Positions 7,491 through 14,484 of a DNA stretch of 62,078 nt are shown here, in pieces. The number at the start of each line of letters is the position of its first letter. Position 1 is the stretch's first letter. The position numbers were made by a program, and so were the translations under genes. This stretch comes from Gammaproteobacteria bacterium (GTDB lineage Bacteria; Pseudomonadota; Gammaproteobacteria; Steroidobacterales; Steroidobacteraceae). The stretch is taken from contig VGVB01000013.1 of NCBI GenBank assembly GCA_016882265.1, positions 1 through 62,078 of the forward strand, read 5' to 3'. The notes under the pieces are model-generated. The model saw only the letters and a list, made by a program, of their open reading frames with translations. It was not told the DNA's origin and ran no database searches.

Positions 7491-8921
7491 TCAGTCCTCA
7501 CCCAGCTTCTGCAGGTCCGCACGGCTCGGATACTTCAGGCGCCGCAGGTCTGTCGCATTGACCTGCGTATGGCCACTGAAGACGCGGAAATAATCGTCCA
7601 CAGCCTGCGAGTTCAAATACGCCACAAGGCCGCGCGCTACGTCCGGCGGCAAGCCATGGCGGTCCTCATGGATGACATTCAGGTGGTTCTCAAAGCCAAC
7701 CGCATCGCCCGGCAGCGCGTCCCCGTCGAACAGGTAGGCAACGACGCGGCGCTTTTCTTCCTTCGAGCTGAAGCGCCGGAGGATGACGTAGCAGCCCTTG
7801 GCCATCAGCCACCGTTCCGTCTCGGCGTTGCGGAAGATTGAGTTCGGCTTGCGTCCCTGCTTCGGCCACTCAAAGCGCCCGCCGGCGAAGTGCGATGCGT
7901 ACAGCAGGGGCACGGCTCCCGGCTCAGCCTGCCGGTTGATGTGGTCCCGCAACCGGAAATCCACGACCGGCCCGGTGCAAACGTCCAGACCAAGTTCGCG
8001 CAGGCTGAACCCGGGCAGCCCGGCGGAGCTGGACGAGCCAAGTGTCGGGACGTGCAAGAACCGCTCGTCATCCCCGGGCGTAACGATTTCCGCGAACTCG
8101 CACGGCCGCTTGCGCACGTCCGCGAAACGTTGATCGGTCGAGACGGACACTTCCACGCTGCCCTGATCCGCTCCAACGATCATGCGCAGGATGACGTTTT
8201 CCTGAAGCACCTCGTCATCCGCGAAGGCTGCGTCCCGCCGGTCGAACACGTGGATATGAGTGATCGCCACCCGGCCCATCAGCCAGTAGCGGAACGGCTT
8301 GAAGTACAGTCCATTCATGAAGCTGCGCGGGATGATCGCCACGACCTGCGCTCCGGGCGCACACAGGGCGACCGTGCCAGCAAGGAAACACGTGTAGAGG
8401 TTCGTGGTTTCCAGTCCCAGCTTCCGCATCAGCATGCGGTGCGACGAGTCGGTGTTGATCTTCCTGTAGGGCGGATTGAGTATCGCGTGCGTGCAACCCG
8501 GCGACCGATTGCCGGTGACCAGCAGCACCGCATGCTCAATGAAGTCCCGTGCCTGCACCTCCGCGGACACATTCGGGAGACCCGCCAGCGTCTCCTTAAG
8601 CTCAGCCTGGAATGCCGGCTCCAGCTCGTAGCACGTGACCCGCATGCGCCACTTACCGGCGTGCTGAGCGACCGCCGCTGTCAACGAGCCGATACCAGCT
8701 CCGGGGTCCAACAGGTGAATCGCCTCGCCCACCCGGAAGTCCAGCAGGGACGCCATGAACCCGGCGACGGCGCCAGGCGTGAAGAACTGCCCGAATGTGG
8801 AGCGATGCTCGCGGTCCAAGGCGCCCGAAACGGCTACCCGGCGATCCTCAAGGCGCTCCAGCGCGGCTCCATTTGCCCGCAAGGACTTCTCCAATCTGTT
8901 CTGCGGTCCTGACGCAATCAC
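7491..8921 (-). CDS. N6-adenine DNA methyltransferase (type II, NPPY class)
   Basis: Probable protective methylase of the restriction-modification pair, using S-adenosylmethionine to methylate adenine. The protein is 476 residues. It has GQFFTPG at 44-50, the SAM-binding motif LDPGAGIGSL at 71-80, the acidic CYELEPAF near 98-105 and the catalytic ILNPPY at 147-152. The C-terminal 230 residues hold the target-recognition region, including PGFSLRELGL and ending near YLNSQAVDDYFRVFSG. The start is a GTG at 8921 with no visible Shine-Dalgarno sequence; the frame upstream has no other ATG or GTG before a stop. A possible -10, TACGAT on the minus strand at 8960-8965, would give a short leader. Confidence 0.92.
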   Translation of the reverse strand: MIASGPQNRLEKSLRANGAALERLEDRRVAVSGALDREHRSTFGQFFTPGAVAGFMASLLDFRVGEAIHLLDPGAGIGSLTAAVAQHAGKWRMRVTCYELEPAFQAELKETLAGLPNVSAEVQARDFIEHAVLLVTGNRSPGCTHAILNPPYRKINTDSSHRMLMRKLGLETTNLYTCFLAGTVALCAPGAQVVAIIPRSFMNGLYFKPFRYWLMGRVAITHIHVFDRRDAAFADDEVLQENVILRMIVGADQGSVEVSVSTDQRFADVRKRPCEFAEIVTPGDDERFLHVPTLGSSSSAGLPGFSLRELGLDVCTGPVVDFRLRDHINRQAEPGAVPLLYASHFAGGRFEWPKQGRKPNSIFRNAETERWLMAKGCYVILRRFSSKEEKRRVVAYLFDGDALPGDAVGFENHLNVIHEDRHGLPPDVARGLVAYLNSQAVDDYFRVFSGHTQVNATDLRRLKYPSRADLQKLGED

Positions 8922-9013
8922 GCGCGCCAGACGGGCACCGCTGAACTGACGCCTGCCCTATCGTACACCGAACGCGCTCAATGCCGGACTGGCTGCCGGC
9001 CAGAAGCTATGCA

Positions 9014-9063
9014 AGCCCTCTCAAGGCTGGTACGAGGGTTCGAATCCCTCTGGGAGCGCCATC
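9014..9063 (+). repeat. Direct repeat, distal attachment copy (tRNA-Glu 3' half)
   Basis: Identical over 50 bp to 6388-6437. It contains the anticodon stem-loop, variable loop, T arm, acceptor 3' strand and CCA, but no 5' half, so it cannot make a tRNA. It marks the far end of the inserted segment, and before insertion it would have been continuous with the tRNA gene. The next gene's stop codon begins 2 nt later, at 9066. Confidence 0.92.
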
Positions 9064-9065
9064 GT

Positions 9066-9827
9066 TCAGGTCGTCCCATCGCTCCCGGATCCGGCGCGCA
9101 GGACGTAGCGGCGGAACAGCAGTCGGAACGCCAGTGCTGACGCGATCCCGCCGGCGACGCCCCACAGGGCGTTCAGGATCCAGTACAGCAGCGGCGCCAG
9201 GATCGAGTCGCTGGCGACATTGTCGAAATTTTCAACGATGCCGCCGTAGGCCATGTAGTAACAGACGTTGTAGAACTGCAGCGCGCCGCACAGGCCGAGC
9301 AGCAGTAGTGCCTGCGGCACCCGGCCGCGCCGCAACTGGATGAGCCCGGCCACGACCGGGACCACGATCACCCACCAGGACAGCTCGGCCAGCCGGAAGA
9401 AAGGTGTCCGCTCGCCATAGTCCAGGTCGGACGAAAAATAGCCCCACCACCAGATGTAGCGCGGCAGGTTGTCCAGTGTATACGCGACGTCTTCGAACGC
9501 GGAGCTGTACAGGACCGGGGGTGCCTCCCACGCGATGATCCACAGCGACGAGAACAGGAACCACTGGACAACGAAGGTCTGCCAGCGAGTCTCGCGCGGA
9601 CCCGCGAGGCACAGCGGCACGAAGATGATCGCGATCAGCAACGGCACGGCACTGAGCCAGGCCGCGCGCGCGGTGAACACGACGTCGAGACCGAACCGGC
9701 TGGCGGCGATTGCCCAGCCCGCAAACCACAGCGGCAGGCCGATCAGCGCCAGCAGCGCCTGAACCCGACGCGAGCGCTGCGCGTGACTCACCGTCAGTCC
9801 GGGGTCGGCTGTGACTGGCCTCGGCAT
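9066..9827 (-). CDS. Multi-spanning membrane protein of unknown function
   Basis: I do not recognise this 253-residue protein. It has about six or seven hydrophobic segments: near residues 24-44, 55-75, 85-105 (VVQWFLFSSLWIIAW), 145-165, 172-192 and 205-235. Aromatic residues are frequent (PRYIWWWGYFSSDLDYGE, NVCYYMAYGG). Segments such as WEAPPVLY vaguely recall small sterol-isomerase-like membrane proteins, but the key His and Glu motifs of that family are not visible, so I give no function. The start is ATG 9827 with GGGGGAGGGTGG just upstream. The gene ends 2 nt from the distal attachment repeat and is divergent from the gene at 9944. Confidence 0.75.
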   Translation of the reverse strand: MPRPVTADPGLTVSHAQRSRRVQALLALIGLPLWFAGWAIAASRFGLDVVFTARAAWLSAVPLLIAIIFVPLCLAGPRETRWQTFVVQWFLFSSLWIIAWEAPPVLYSSAFEDVAYTLDNLPRYIWWWGYFSSDLDYGERTPFFRLAELSWWVIVVPVVAGLIQLRRGRVPQALLLLGLCGALQFYNVCYYMAYGGIVENFDNVASDSILAPLLYWILNALWGVAGGIASALAFRLLFRRYVLRAGSGSDGTT

Positions 9828-9943
9828 TCCACCCTCCCCCGGCGCCGCCTGTGACCTGCTTCAAGCTCCGGCGCCGCTCCGGCTGTCAATGGCGCCGGCA
9901 TTGGCTTATGTTACCCGACAACTCCAGACACCGGTGAGCCGCC

Positions 9944-10582
9944 ATGACTCCCGCCGACGAACGCATGCTGCAGCTCCTGCAGAAGTGGCAGAAGAGCCTC
10001 GAGCTGCACGCGCACTATGCCGCCCTGCCCGATGACCAGTACTGGCTGGTGCAGCCATGGCCAACGCACCAGCGGCCGACCCGCTGGGTCATCGACCTCG
10101 CCCGCCAGCGTCTTGCCGACCTGCAGCAGATTGTGCAGCAGCGGCTCGCGGCCGGCGACCCGTCGCTGTCCGAGGCGCTCGAGCTGATGACTTTCCTGAC
10201 CAACCTGGTCGGCTCGCAGCACGTCGAACGCTTCGTGCCGCTCGCCGAACCCGAGCACGAGCGCCGGCTGGAATCGCCGCCGCCGAAGTCCACGGGAGCG
10301 ACCAGCACCTCGACCGTCCTGCGCCCGGGCGGCGCGCCTGCGCGGCCTGCCGCAGCCAGGGGCCGCGGCGCGGCGAAAGCGGCGAAGTCCACCAACGACT
10401 CGACCATCACCGCCGTGGTCAAGGATGCGCAGCGGCTGCTGAGCTGGGGCCGCCAATGGCACGAACTCCCGGAGGCGATCGCGCGCATCGCCGGCCGGCC
10501 GGAAGCGGCGCAGGTGCGGCAGATTCTGCGCGCGCGCCGCGCGGCGATCGAGCAGCAGGTCGGCGAAGGCAATACGCACTGA
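9944..10582 (+). CDS. Hypothetical protein, helical ends with a Pro/Ala-rich centre
   Basis: I do not recognise this 212-residue protein. Residues 1-95 look helical and contain the aromatic motif YWLVQPWPTHQRPTRWVIDLARQR split over residues 32-55. Residues 105-150 are low complexity (Pro, Ala, Thr, Arg) and probably disordered. Residues 155-212 return to helix, with WHELPEAIARIAGRPEA. No signal peptide or membrane segment is seen. The start is ATG 9944, preceded by GGTGAG. Codon use matches the chromosome rather than the islet, so it is probably resident. It is followed by an 82-bp gap before the RDD gene. Confidence 0.7.
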   Translation: MTPADERMLQLLQKWQKSLELHAHYAALPDDQYWLVQPWPTHQRPTRWVIDLARQRLADLQQIVQQRLAAGDPSLSEALELMTFLTNLVGSQHVERFVPLAEPEHERRLESPPPKSTGATSTSTVLRPGGAPARPAAARGRGAAKAAKSTNDSTITAVVKDAQRLLSWGRQWHELPEAIARIAGRPEAAQVRQILRARRAAIEQQVGEGNTH

Positions 10583-10664
10583 CCCCGCGCGGTCACGACT
10601 GCCGGCGCTGGCGCGGCCTGCGCCCGGCGGTTACGCTGGGTCGCCGCCCTGACCGGAACCACTC

Positions 10665-11177
10665 ATGCCCACTGCCGGTATCCTGCGCCGACTGGCTGCG
10701 CTGACCTACGACCTGCTGCTCGTGCTCGCGCTGCTGTTCGCCGCCACGGCGCTCGTGCTGCCGCTGTCCGGCGGTGCGGCGATCACGCCGGCCGCTCAGG
10801 GTGCCGCGGCTTACCTGTACCGGCTGTATCTCGCGACGCTCGCGCTGGCGTACTTCGGCTGTTCGTGGCTGCGCGGCGGCCAGACCGTCGGCATGAGGGC
10901 CTGGAAGATCCGCATCGAACGTCGGGACGGCACGCGCCTCGGAGGGGCCGCAGCGCTCGGGCGCTTGGCCGTCGGCCTCGGGCTCGTGCTGGGCACCGTG
11001 GCCGGCCTGTGGCTGCTCCGTCCAGCCGGCGGCGCCGGACGGCAGATGGCTGGCGCGCTGCTGCTCGCTCCGGTCATGGCCAACTACCTCTGGCTGCTGC
11101 GTGACCGGGCGCGCGGCACGCTGCAGGACCGCTGCTGCCACAGCCGCATCGTTCGCATTCCCGCAGAGGCCGCATGA
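10665..11177 (+). CDS. RDD family membrane protein
   Basis: Small inner-membrane protein of the RDD family, whose role is not settled. The protein is 170 residues. The family's Arg and Asp landmarks are present: LRRLAALTYDLLLVLALLF at residues 7-25 gives the R...D of the first helix. The second half carries GQTVGMRAWKIRIERRDG near 71-88, then further helices and the closing RDRARGTLQDR. Four hydrophobic segments are visible. The stop overlaps the following oxidoreductase by 4 nt (ATGA), so the two are translationally coupled. Confidence 0.85.
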   Translation: MPTAGILRRLAALTYDLLLVLALLFAATALVLPLSGGAAITPAAQGAAAYLYRLYLATLALAYFGCSWLRGGQTVGMRAWKIRIERRDGTRLGGAAALGRLAVGLGLVLGTVAGLWLLRPAGGAGRQMAGALLLAPVMANYLWLLRDRARGTLQDRCCHSRIVRIPAEAA

Positions 11178-12193
11178 AGGTCTTTACGACCGCACCGCTC
11201 GAGGACCCGCGCGACGCGCGCACGCTGTACCCGCGGCTCGAGGAAATCGGCTACGACGGCGCGTTCTCGTTCGAGGCGAAACACGACCCGTTCCTGCCGC
11301 TGGTGCTGGCCGCGGAGCACACGCGGCGGTTGCAGCTCGGCACCGCAGTCGCGATCGCCTTCGCGCGCAATCCGATGACGCTCGCCAACCTCGGCCACGA
11401 CTTGCAGCTCATCACGGCGGGACGCTTCCGGCTCGGCCTCGGCTCGCAGGTGCGGCCGCATATCGAGCAGCGCTTCAGCGCGCCGTGGTCGCGACCGGCG
11501 GCGCGCATGCGCGAGCTGGTGCTGGCGATCCGCGCGATCTGGGACGCGTGGGCCGGCCTGCGGCCGCTCGACTTCGAGGGCGAGTTCTATCGCCACACGC
11601 TGATGATCCCGGCCTTCAGTCCCGGACCGAATCCGTTCGGGCGCCCGCCGCTCCTGCTCGGCGGCTTCGGGCCGCTGATGACGGCGGTCGCCGGCGAGGT
11701 CGCCGACGGTTTCATCGCCCATCCGTTCCACACGCGCCGCTCGCTGCTCGACAACGTGCTGCCGGCGCTGCAGCGCGGGCTGGCGCGCTCCGGCCGGCAG
11801 CGCGGCGACTTCGAGGTGATCTGTGCGACGATCGTGATCGCCGCCGACCGCGAGGAGGATGCCCTGGCGCTGCGGGCCGCGGTGCGCAAGCAGCTCGCTT
11901 TCTACGGCTCGACGCCGGCGTACCGGTCAACTCTGGACTGTCACGGCCTCGGCGAGCTGCACGCGGAGCTGAACCGGATGTCGAAGCAGGGACGCTGGGA
12001 CGAGATGGCGGACCTGATCCCGGATGAGTTCCTCGAGGCGGTGGCCGTGGTCGGCACGCGCGCCTCGGTCGCGCCGGCGCTCAGCGCCCGGCTGGCCGGC
12101 ATCGCCGACGCGGTCAGCCTCACGAACAATCGCGCGCCGGACCCGGACCACTGGGCGGACGTGGTCGCGGCACTGCACGCGCAGTCCGTCTAG
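11174..12193 (+). CDS. LLM class (luciferase-like) oxidoreductase, F420-type subgroup
   Basis: TIM-barrel luciferase-like monooxygenase/reductase of 339 residues. It has GYDGAFSFEAKHDPFLPL near residues 27-44, LGTAVAIAFARNPM near 55-68 and RFRLGLGSQVRPHIEQRFS near 85-103, which is the pattern of the LLM subgroup annotated as F420-dependent. The C-terminal helix region includes LIPDEFLEAVAVVGT. The cofactor could be F420 or FMN and the sequence does not decide; no F420 synthesis gene is in the window. It is coupled to the RDD gene by a 4-nt overlap. Its TAG stop lies in a CTAG palindrome that also supplies the stop of the convergent lptG. Confidence 0.85.
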   Translation: MKVFTTAPLEDPRDARTLYPRLEEIGYDGAFSFEAKHDPFLPLVLAAEHTRRLQLGTAVAIAFARNPMTLANLGHDLQLITAGRFRLGLGSQVRPHIEQRFSAPWSRPAARMRELVLAIRAIWDAWAGLRPLDFEGEFYRHTLMIPAFSPGPNPFGRPPLLLGGFGPLMTAVAGEVADGFIAHPFHTRRSLLDNVLPALQRGLARSGRQRGDFEVICATIVIAADREEDALALRAAVRKQLAFYGSTPAYRSTLDCHGLGELHAELNRMSKQGRWDEMADLIPDEFLEAVAVVGTRASVAPALSARLAGIADAVSLTNNRAPDPDHWADVVAALHAQSV

Positions 12194-13257
12194 CGGGTCC
12201 GCCGGATCGCGAGCAGCGCGACCAGCGCGAGCAGCGCGGTCGGCCCCCAGGCGACGAGTTGCGGATCGAGCTGGTAAACCTTGCCGCTGTTCTCGAGCGT
12301 CTGCGACAGCAGCACGAACAGGATGCCGAGCACGATGCCAAAGACGCTGCGCGCGCCCGCCCCGGCCGAACGCAGCGGGCCGAAGGCAAACGGCACCGCG
12401 AACACGCAGACCACGACCGCCGCCGCCAGCCTGGCCCAGCGCGACCAGTACTGGATCTCGGTCGCCCGTGTATCAAGCCCGTTGGCACGCTGGTGCGCGA
12501 GATACGCGCGCAGGCTGCGCAGCGGCTGGGCCCGCGGCTCGGTCACGGCGAGTCCGAGGAAGTCGGCGTTGAAGTCCGCATCGGTCCGCTCGCGCTCGCC
12601 GGACCGAACCTCGGTGCGGTCGGCGCCGAGCCGGGTCTCGGCATAGCGGGTCAGGATCCAGCCGCCGTCCGGATCCTGCGCGGCGGTGTCGGCCCGGCCG
12701 ACGCGCTCGAGCCGGCCCTGCCGGTCGAGCCGGAACAGGAAGACGCCGCCAAACAGGCCCTCGGCGCTCTGCTGCCGGACGTTGATGAACCACGGACCCT
12801 GGCGCACCCAGGCGCTGCGGCGCCCGGCAATGTCCAGCTCGGCATTCATGCTGAACACCTTCTGGTAGCGCGCGTAATCGCGCGCCGGCGGCGCCAGGTG
12901 TTCGCCGAGCAGCCACAGCACGCCGGCCAGCACGGCGCCGGCCAGCGCCGCGGCGCCGGCGATGCGCGCGACCGAAACGCCAGAGGCGCGCAGCACGGTC
13001 AGCTCACTGTCGCGGGCCAGCGCGCCGAGGCCGAGGATCGCGCCGATCAGCGCCGCAATCGGCAGCAGCTCGTAGGCGTACTGCGGCAGCGACAGCGCCG
13101 TGAACAGGAACGCGGCGCCGAGATCGTAACTGCCCGCGCCGATGTCGTCCTGCTGTTCGAGGAACAGCATCAGTGTGGTCAGCGCCAGCAGCACCGCGAG
13201 CACCAGACCGGTAGAAGCCAGCACCGTGCGCATCAGGTAGCGGTCCAGCAGTTTCAT
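12190..13257 (-). CDS. lptG: LPS export ABC transporter permease LptG
   Basis: Inner-membrane permease that, with LptF and the LptB ATPase, extracts lipopolysaccharide and passes it to the periplasmic bridge. The protein is 355 residues. It has six membrane spans in the YjgP/YjgQ layout: three N-terminal (LLDRYLMRTVLAST onward, with the ALARDSELTVLRASGVS coupling segment near 80-97), a large periplasmic jellyroll domain, and three C-terminal helices. I chose the ATG at 13257 (MKLLDRYLMR), which overlaps the lptF stop by 4 nt. The longer frame through lptF is rejected. It is convergent with the LLM oxidoreductase and shares a palindromic CTAG stop with it. Confidence 0.95.
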   Translation of the reverse strand: MKLLDRYLMRTVLASTGLVLAVLLALTTLMLFLEQQDDIGAGSYDLGAAFLFTALSLPQYAYELLPIAALIGAILGLGALARDSELTVLRASGVSVARIAGAAALAGAVLAGVLWLLGEHLAPPARDYARYQKVFSMNAELDIAGRRSAWVRQGPWFINVRQQSAEGLFGGVFLFRLDRQGRLERVGRADTAAQDPDGGWILTRYAETRLGADRTEVRSGERERTDADFNADFLGLAVTEPRAQPLRSLRAYLAHQRANGLDTRATEIQYWSRWARLAAAVVVCVFAVPFAFGPLRSAGAGARSVFGIVLGILFVLLSQTLENSGKVYQLDPQLVAWGPTALLALVALLAIRRTR

Positions 13258-14348
13258 CGCGCACCCCCGGCCGGCCGCGCCCGCTGCAGCAGCGGACTCT
13301 GTCGCTGCAGTAGCCACAGTCCGCCCGCAGCCGCCAGCGCATGCACCCACCAGACGCCGACCCGCGGGTCGAGAGCGCTGCGCTCGATCCACACCTGTGC
13401 CGCCGACAGCAGGTTCGAGTACACGAGGTAGATCAGGATCGCGACGGCGACGCGCGCGTAGCGCCCCTCGCGCGGCCGCAGCGCCGCCAGCGGCACGGCC
13501 AGCAGCGCCAGCACCAGCGCCATCACCGGCAGCGAGGCGCGCCGCTGCAGCTCGGCGATGTCACCGGGTTCGCCCGAGGCCAGCAGCGTCGCCGTCGGCC
13601 GGCGCTCGCGCCGGTCGCGCCCGGCGCCGGCCTCCGGGATCACGATCGGCACGCCGTGCTCGGCAAAGCGGATGCGACGGAACCCCGGCTGGCCGGGCAC
13701 GCCCTCGTAACGCTCGCCGTCGCGCAGGATCAGGAGCTGCGCGCGACCGCCCTCGAGCATGCGCTGTTCGGCGCGCGCGGCGACCGCGACCTCGACGCGG
13801 CCGTCCACCTGGCGCTGCACGAAGACTTCGCCGAGCGTGCCGTCCGGCTCGTTCCGCGCTGCGTAGAACACGGCGCTGCCGGCGGCGAAGGTCCGGAACG
13901 TACCGGCCTCGAGGCGGCCGAACTGCGCATCGCTCATCGCCCGGCTGCGCAGCACCTCGGCGGCGGTGCGGGCGGCCGGCCCGACCTCGAAGGTCAGCCA
14001 GGCGAGCCCGAGCGCGACCGGTACGGCGAGCATGAACACGGGGCGATACAGGCGCGACGGCCCGACGCCGCAGGCCCGGATGGCGGTCATCTCGCTCTCG
14101 TGGTACAGGCGGCCGAGCGCCAGCATCACGGCCAGCAGCAGGCCGATCGGCACGAACAGCACGACGTTCTGCAGCGCGGTCAGCGCGATCAGCCGGAACA
14201 CGACCTCACGCGGGAAACCGTGGGTCGCGGCGAGGCCGAGCACCTGGGCGAGCTGGTTGCTGATCAGGATGCCGAACAGCACGCCGGTCACGGCCAGCCA
14301 GGATACCGTGACCTCGCGCAGCACATAGTGGTCAAATCGGCTGAACAC
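13254..14348 (-). CDS. lptF: LPS export ABC transporter permease LptF
   Basis: Partner permease of LptG in lipopolysaccharide export. The protein is 364 residues and starts MFSRFDHYVLREVTVSW. The N-terminal helices carry the coupling segment LGRLYHESEMTAIRACGVG near 90-108, which contacts the LptB ATPase in the family. A periplasmic beta-rich domain spans about 125-260. The C-terminal spans include PVMALVLALLAVPLAA. It is coupled to lptG by an ATGA overlap and is divergent from pepA, the standard gammaproteobacterial order. A TGTAAT hexamer on the minus strand at 14395-14400 may be its -10. Confidence 0.95.
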   Translation of the reverse strand: MFSRFDHYVLREVTVSWLAVTGVLFGILISNQLAQVLGLAATHGFPREVVFRLIALTALQNVVLFVPIGLLLAVMLALGRLYHESEMTAIRACGVGPSRLYRPVFMLAVPVALGLAWLTFEVGPAARTAAEVLRSRAMSDAQFGRLEAGTFRTFAAGSAVFYAARNEPDGTLGEVFVQRQVDGRVEVAVAARAEQRMLEGGRAQLLILRDGERYEGVPGQPGFRRIRFAEHGVPIVIPEAGAGRDRRERRPTATLLASGEPGDIAELQRRASLPVMALVLALLAVPLAALRPREGRYARVAVAILIYLVYSNLLSAAQVWIERSALDPRVGVWWVHALAAAGGLWLLQRQSPLLQRARPAGGAR

Positions 14349-14394
14349 GCCAGTTATCCGCAGCCGCCCCCGGGGCGCGGCAGCGTCCTTTTCG

Positions 14395-14402
14395 ATTACA
14401 CT
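14395..14402. promoter_or_regulatory. Overlapping divergent -10 elements (lptF / pepA)
   Basis: CGATTACACTGGCGGC reads TGTAAT on the minus strand (14395-14400, toward lptF at 14348) and TACACT on the plus strand (14397-14402, toward pepA at 14485). The core is nearly identical to that between nnr and queG (CGATTATACTGGCCGC). It is the only AT-rich patch in this 136-bp divergent gap. Function is inferred. Confidence 0.5.
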
Positions 14403-14484
14403 GGCGGCACACGGTAAACGAGTGGCGCGGCCGGCTCAACGGGCCGGCCGGCAGCTACGCCAGCAGTTCGGGAGACCACCGATC

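Larger units (their letters stand above)
6438..9063. mobile_element. tRNA-Glu-integrated restriction-modification islet, no integrase
   Basis: The segment between the two 50-bp direct repeats, plus the distal repeat, is 2626 bp. It holds only a methyltransferase and a restriction endonuclease, both on the minus strand. The left flank (6438-6549) and right flank (8922-9013) have no gene. Base composition is visibly less G+C-rich than the surroundings. Integration at the 3' half of a tRNA with duplication of that half is the hallmark of tyrosine-recombinase islands, yet no integrase or excisionase is encoded. It therefore resembles a cis-mobilisable element or the collapsed remnant of a larger island. 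Confidence 0.85.

Noticed and set aside
9014..9063. Second tRNA-Glu gene
   Set aside because: Only the 3' half is present; there is no acceptor 5' strand or D arm before it.
14422..14484. Upstream ATG at 14422 as the pepA start
   Set aside because: It would add 21 Arg-rich residues before the conserved N-terminus; the ATG at 14485 has GGGAG upstream and gives the normal length.
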